Shown here one piece after another: positions 63,276-64,000 of a DNA stretch of 64,000 bases (position 1 is the first letter of the stretch; every line of letters begins with the position of its first letter). Under the pieces are notes generated by a model. That model made no database searches. It saw nothing but the letters and a program-made list of their open reading frames with translations, and had not been told where the DNA came from. The translations under genes were made by a program, and so were the position numbers. The DNA is from Pseudopedobacter sp037968815 (GTDB lineage Bacteria > Bacteroidota > Bacteroidia > Sphingobacteriales > Sphingobacteriaceae): the NCBI GenBank assembly GCA_037968815.1, contig JBBKWF010000004.1, positions 62,001 to 126,000 of the forward strand. The letters are read 5' to 3'.

Positions 63276-63282
63276 GTTAGGC
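63276..63282 (+). other. Integron-type R' recombination core
   Basis: GTTAGGC fits the R' consensus GTTRRRY exactly. The next base run leads after ~28 bases to the gene at 63311. It is the 5' boundary of the inferred cassette, with the crossover expected between G63276 and T63277. Confidence 0.6.
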
Positions 63283-63883
63283 CCAATTCTAAAAAACCGA
63301 CACAATTAATATGAAAGAACCATTAATAGACAGAATTGAAAGTAAAAAGGTTGAAAAATCGAGAAAATTATTTCTTGCTTTAGGGATAGTTGCAATTGCT
63401 CTATTGCTAATAAAATTGCTTACAATGACTGATATTCAAAAAACAAGTATTGGTTATTGGACTGACCTAATTTTAATATCTGGCGTACCTATTTATTATC
63501 TGTTTATAAGTAAGACAAAGTTAAAAGATAGAACAGGTCAGTTTATAGAATGGCAATCAGATAAAGTTTTATATAAACTAAAAGAGAATATAGAGCCAGT
63601 TGAAATTGAATTGAAATTAATTAAGTCAATAGACATTAAGTTAGATTTGATTGAAATAAAGGTAGATGAGAAAAGCTATAACCTAGATATAAGTGACTTT
63701 GATAAATATGAAGTCCGAAAACGCATTAAAGAAAACTTTCTTAAGATAAAGAACTGTGCCTAACCACAGGTTTAAAAAATTGCGGGCGAAGTGCTTACAC
63801 TTCTTTCATCACTTTTTACTAAATTTAGTGCTGGCAGACAAGTTCTTGCAAGTAAAACCGCAACTCTTTAAACCTGCCAACCG
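63277..63883 (+). mobile_element. Integron-like gene cassette
   Basis: A 607-base unit running from the TT of the first GTT core to the G of the second. It contains one promoterless-looking gene with little leader and ends with an attC-like palindrome. The gene reads in the attC direction, its stop codon is in the R'' box, and a second gene begins 38 bases after the next core. This is the layout of an integron cassette; no integrase is in the window, so it may be part of a cassette cluster lacking one. Confidence 0.6.
63311..63763 (+). CDS. Small two-span membrane protein of unknown function (cassette gene)
   Basis: 150 residues. Two hydrophobic segments (LFLALGIVAIALLLIKLLT, ~20-38, and WTDLILISGVPIYYLFI, ~50-66) are followed by a soluble tail (~67-150) with alternating strands and a last helix: FIEWQSDKVLYKLKEN, SIDIKLDLIEIKVDEK and KYEVRKRIKENFLKI. 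The tail resembles the small PH-like domains seen after two membrane spans, but I do not recognise a named family. The gene is AT- and Lys/Ile-rich. Its TAA stop (63761-63763) lies inside the attC R'' box. Confidence 0.75.
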   Translation: MKEPLIDRIESKKVEKSRKLFLALGIVAIALLLIKLLTMTDIQKTSIGYWTDLILISGVPIYYLFISKTKLKDRTGQFIEWQSDKVLYKLKENIEPVEIELKLIKSIDIKLDLIEIKVDEKSYNLDISDFDKYEVRKRIKENFLKIKNCA

Positions 63884-63889
63884 TTAGCT
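63758..63889 (+). repeat. attC-like imperfect palindrome
   Basis: R'' GCCTAAC (63758-63764, consensus RYYYAAC); arm AGGTTTAAA (63768-63776) paired with TTTAAACCT (63867-63875); TTGCGG (63780-63785) paired with CCGCAA (63858-63863); final core GTTAGCT (63883-63889). Unpaired bases sit between the core and arm pairs, and a small internal stem GAAGTG/CACTTC (63788-63803) lies in the central loop. At 132 bases this is within the known attC size range. Confidence 0.65.
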
Positions 63890-63920
63890 GTTATTTTACC
63901 GAACGAAATCTTAGAAAAAA

Positions 63921-64000
63921 ATGTCAAACAAAAATGAAGATTGGTACATAGTCGAAATTATTGAAAAGTGTGAACCAGTCGACAGAAATGAAGAACAAGA
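63921..64000 (+). CDS. Start of second cassette gene, cut by the window edge
   Basis: ATG at 63921 and an open frame of 26 codons to the edge. It starts MSNKNEDWYIVEI and continues with IEKCEPVDRNEE. WY-V-I-E-C-E is reminiscent of the DUF4288 start, but too little is present to assign it. It begins 38 bases after the GTTAGCT core, the same arrangement as the gene at 63311. Confidence 0.55.
   Translation, partial: MSNKNEDWYIVEIIEKCEPVDRNEEQ

Larger units (their letters stand above)
62988..63310. other. Region between FabH-like gene and first cassette gene
   Basis: About 323 bases. It contains AT-rich sequence with no gene, the GGGGG/CCCCC hairpin (63212-63258) and the GTTAGGC core that begins the cassette (63276). 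No integrase or attI was recognised. Confidence 0.6.

Noticed and set aside
1..64000. CRISPR arrays, rRNA and prophage
   Set aside because: No regularly spaced direct repeats, no rRNA-like sequence and no phage structural genes were seen in either strand.

Overview
The window looks like chromosome from a Sphingobacteriaceae member (Bacteroidota), most like Pedobacter. It is AT-rich, carries two SusC/SusD pairs, an ECF sigma/FecR switch with an STN-bearing SusC, many Bacteroidota-type lipoproteins (signal peptides ending in Cys), DUF1735 and DUF2911 proteins, a PorT-like barrel and a carotenoid operon. No rRNA, tRNA or CRISPR array was recognised.

Layout. 1-5.7 kb: a sialate O-acetylesterase cut by the window edge, an RlpA-like lipoprotein, radA, a doubtful 57-codon ORF and an omptin-like outer-membrane barrel. 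5.8-30.8 kb: one long minus-strand polysaccharide-utilisation locus. Read in transcription order it is ECF sigma factor, FecR anti-sigma, STN-SusC, SusD, a short SusC, SusD, a DUF1735 surface lipoprotein, three GH30 enzymes, GH5+CBM6-like, GH3, GH30+beta-trefoil and GH16+beta-trefoil. The gene set fits fungal or yeast cell-wall beta-1,3/1,6-glucan; a GH18 chitinase-like gene lies just upstream of the sigma factor (31.1-32.1 kb). SusC/D and DUF1735 proteins would bind and import glucan, GH16/GH30/GH5 would cut chains, and GH3 would release glucose. 32.3-45.8 kb: mixed core genes (beta-propeller lipoprotein, cupin, DoxX, LtaS-like sulfatase-fold protein, hybrid histidine kinase, glyA, Gfo/Idh oxidoreductase, beta-CASP nuclease, DUF2911, PorT-like barrel).

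46-52.9 kb: a minus-strand carotenoid/isoprenoid/haem cluster (crtD-like, acyltransferase, glycosyltransferase, cruF-like, ispH, crtW-like, hemH). CruF+CrtD+CrtW predicts a monocyclic keto-carotenoid of the deoxyflexixanthin type, possibly glycosylated and acylated. 52.9-63.0 kb: histidine kinase, carbamoyltransferase, M28 peptidase, acyl-CoA dehydrogenase, HopJ-family protein, thiamine-pyrophosphokinase-like protein, GNAT, YugP-like protease and a FabH-like ketosynthase.

63.2-64.0 kb: the most notable signal. A small membrane-protein gene is bounded by integron-cassette-type recombination sites. A GTTAGGC core precedes it, and an attC-like imperfect palindrome of about 132 nt follows it, with the stop codon inside the R'' box. 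A second gene starts just after. The R'' box is a perfect complement of the core at the start of its own cassette and pairs less well with the core next to it, as expected of a cassette inserted between G and TT. No integrase is in view. Several short interspersed hairpin repeats occur elsewhere, one of them inside the 5' end of the GH5 gene.
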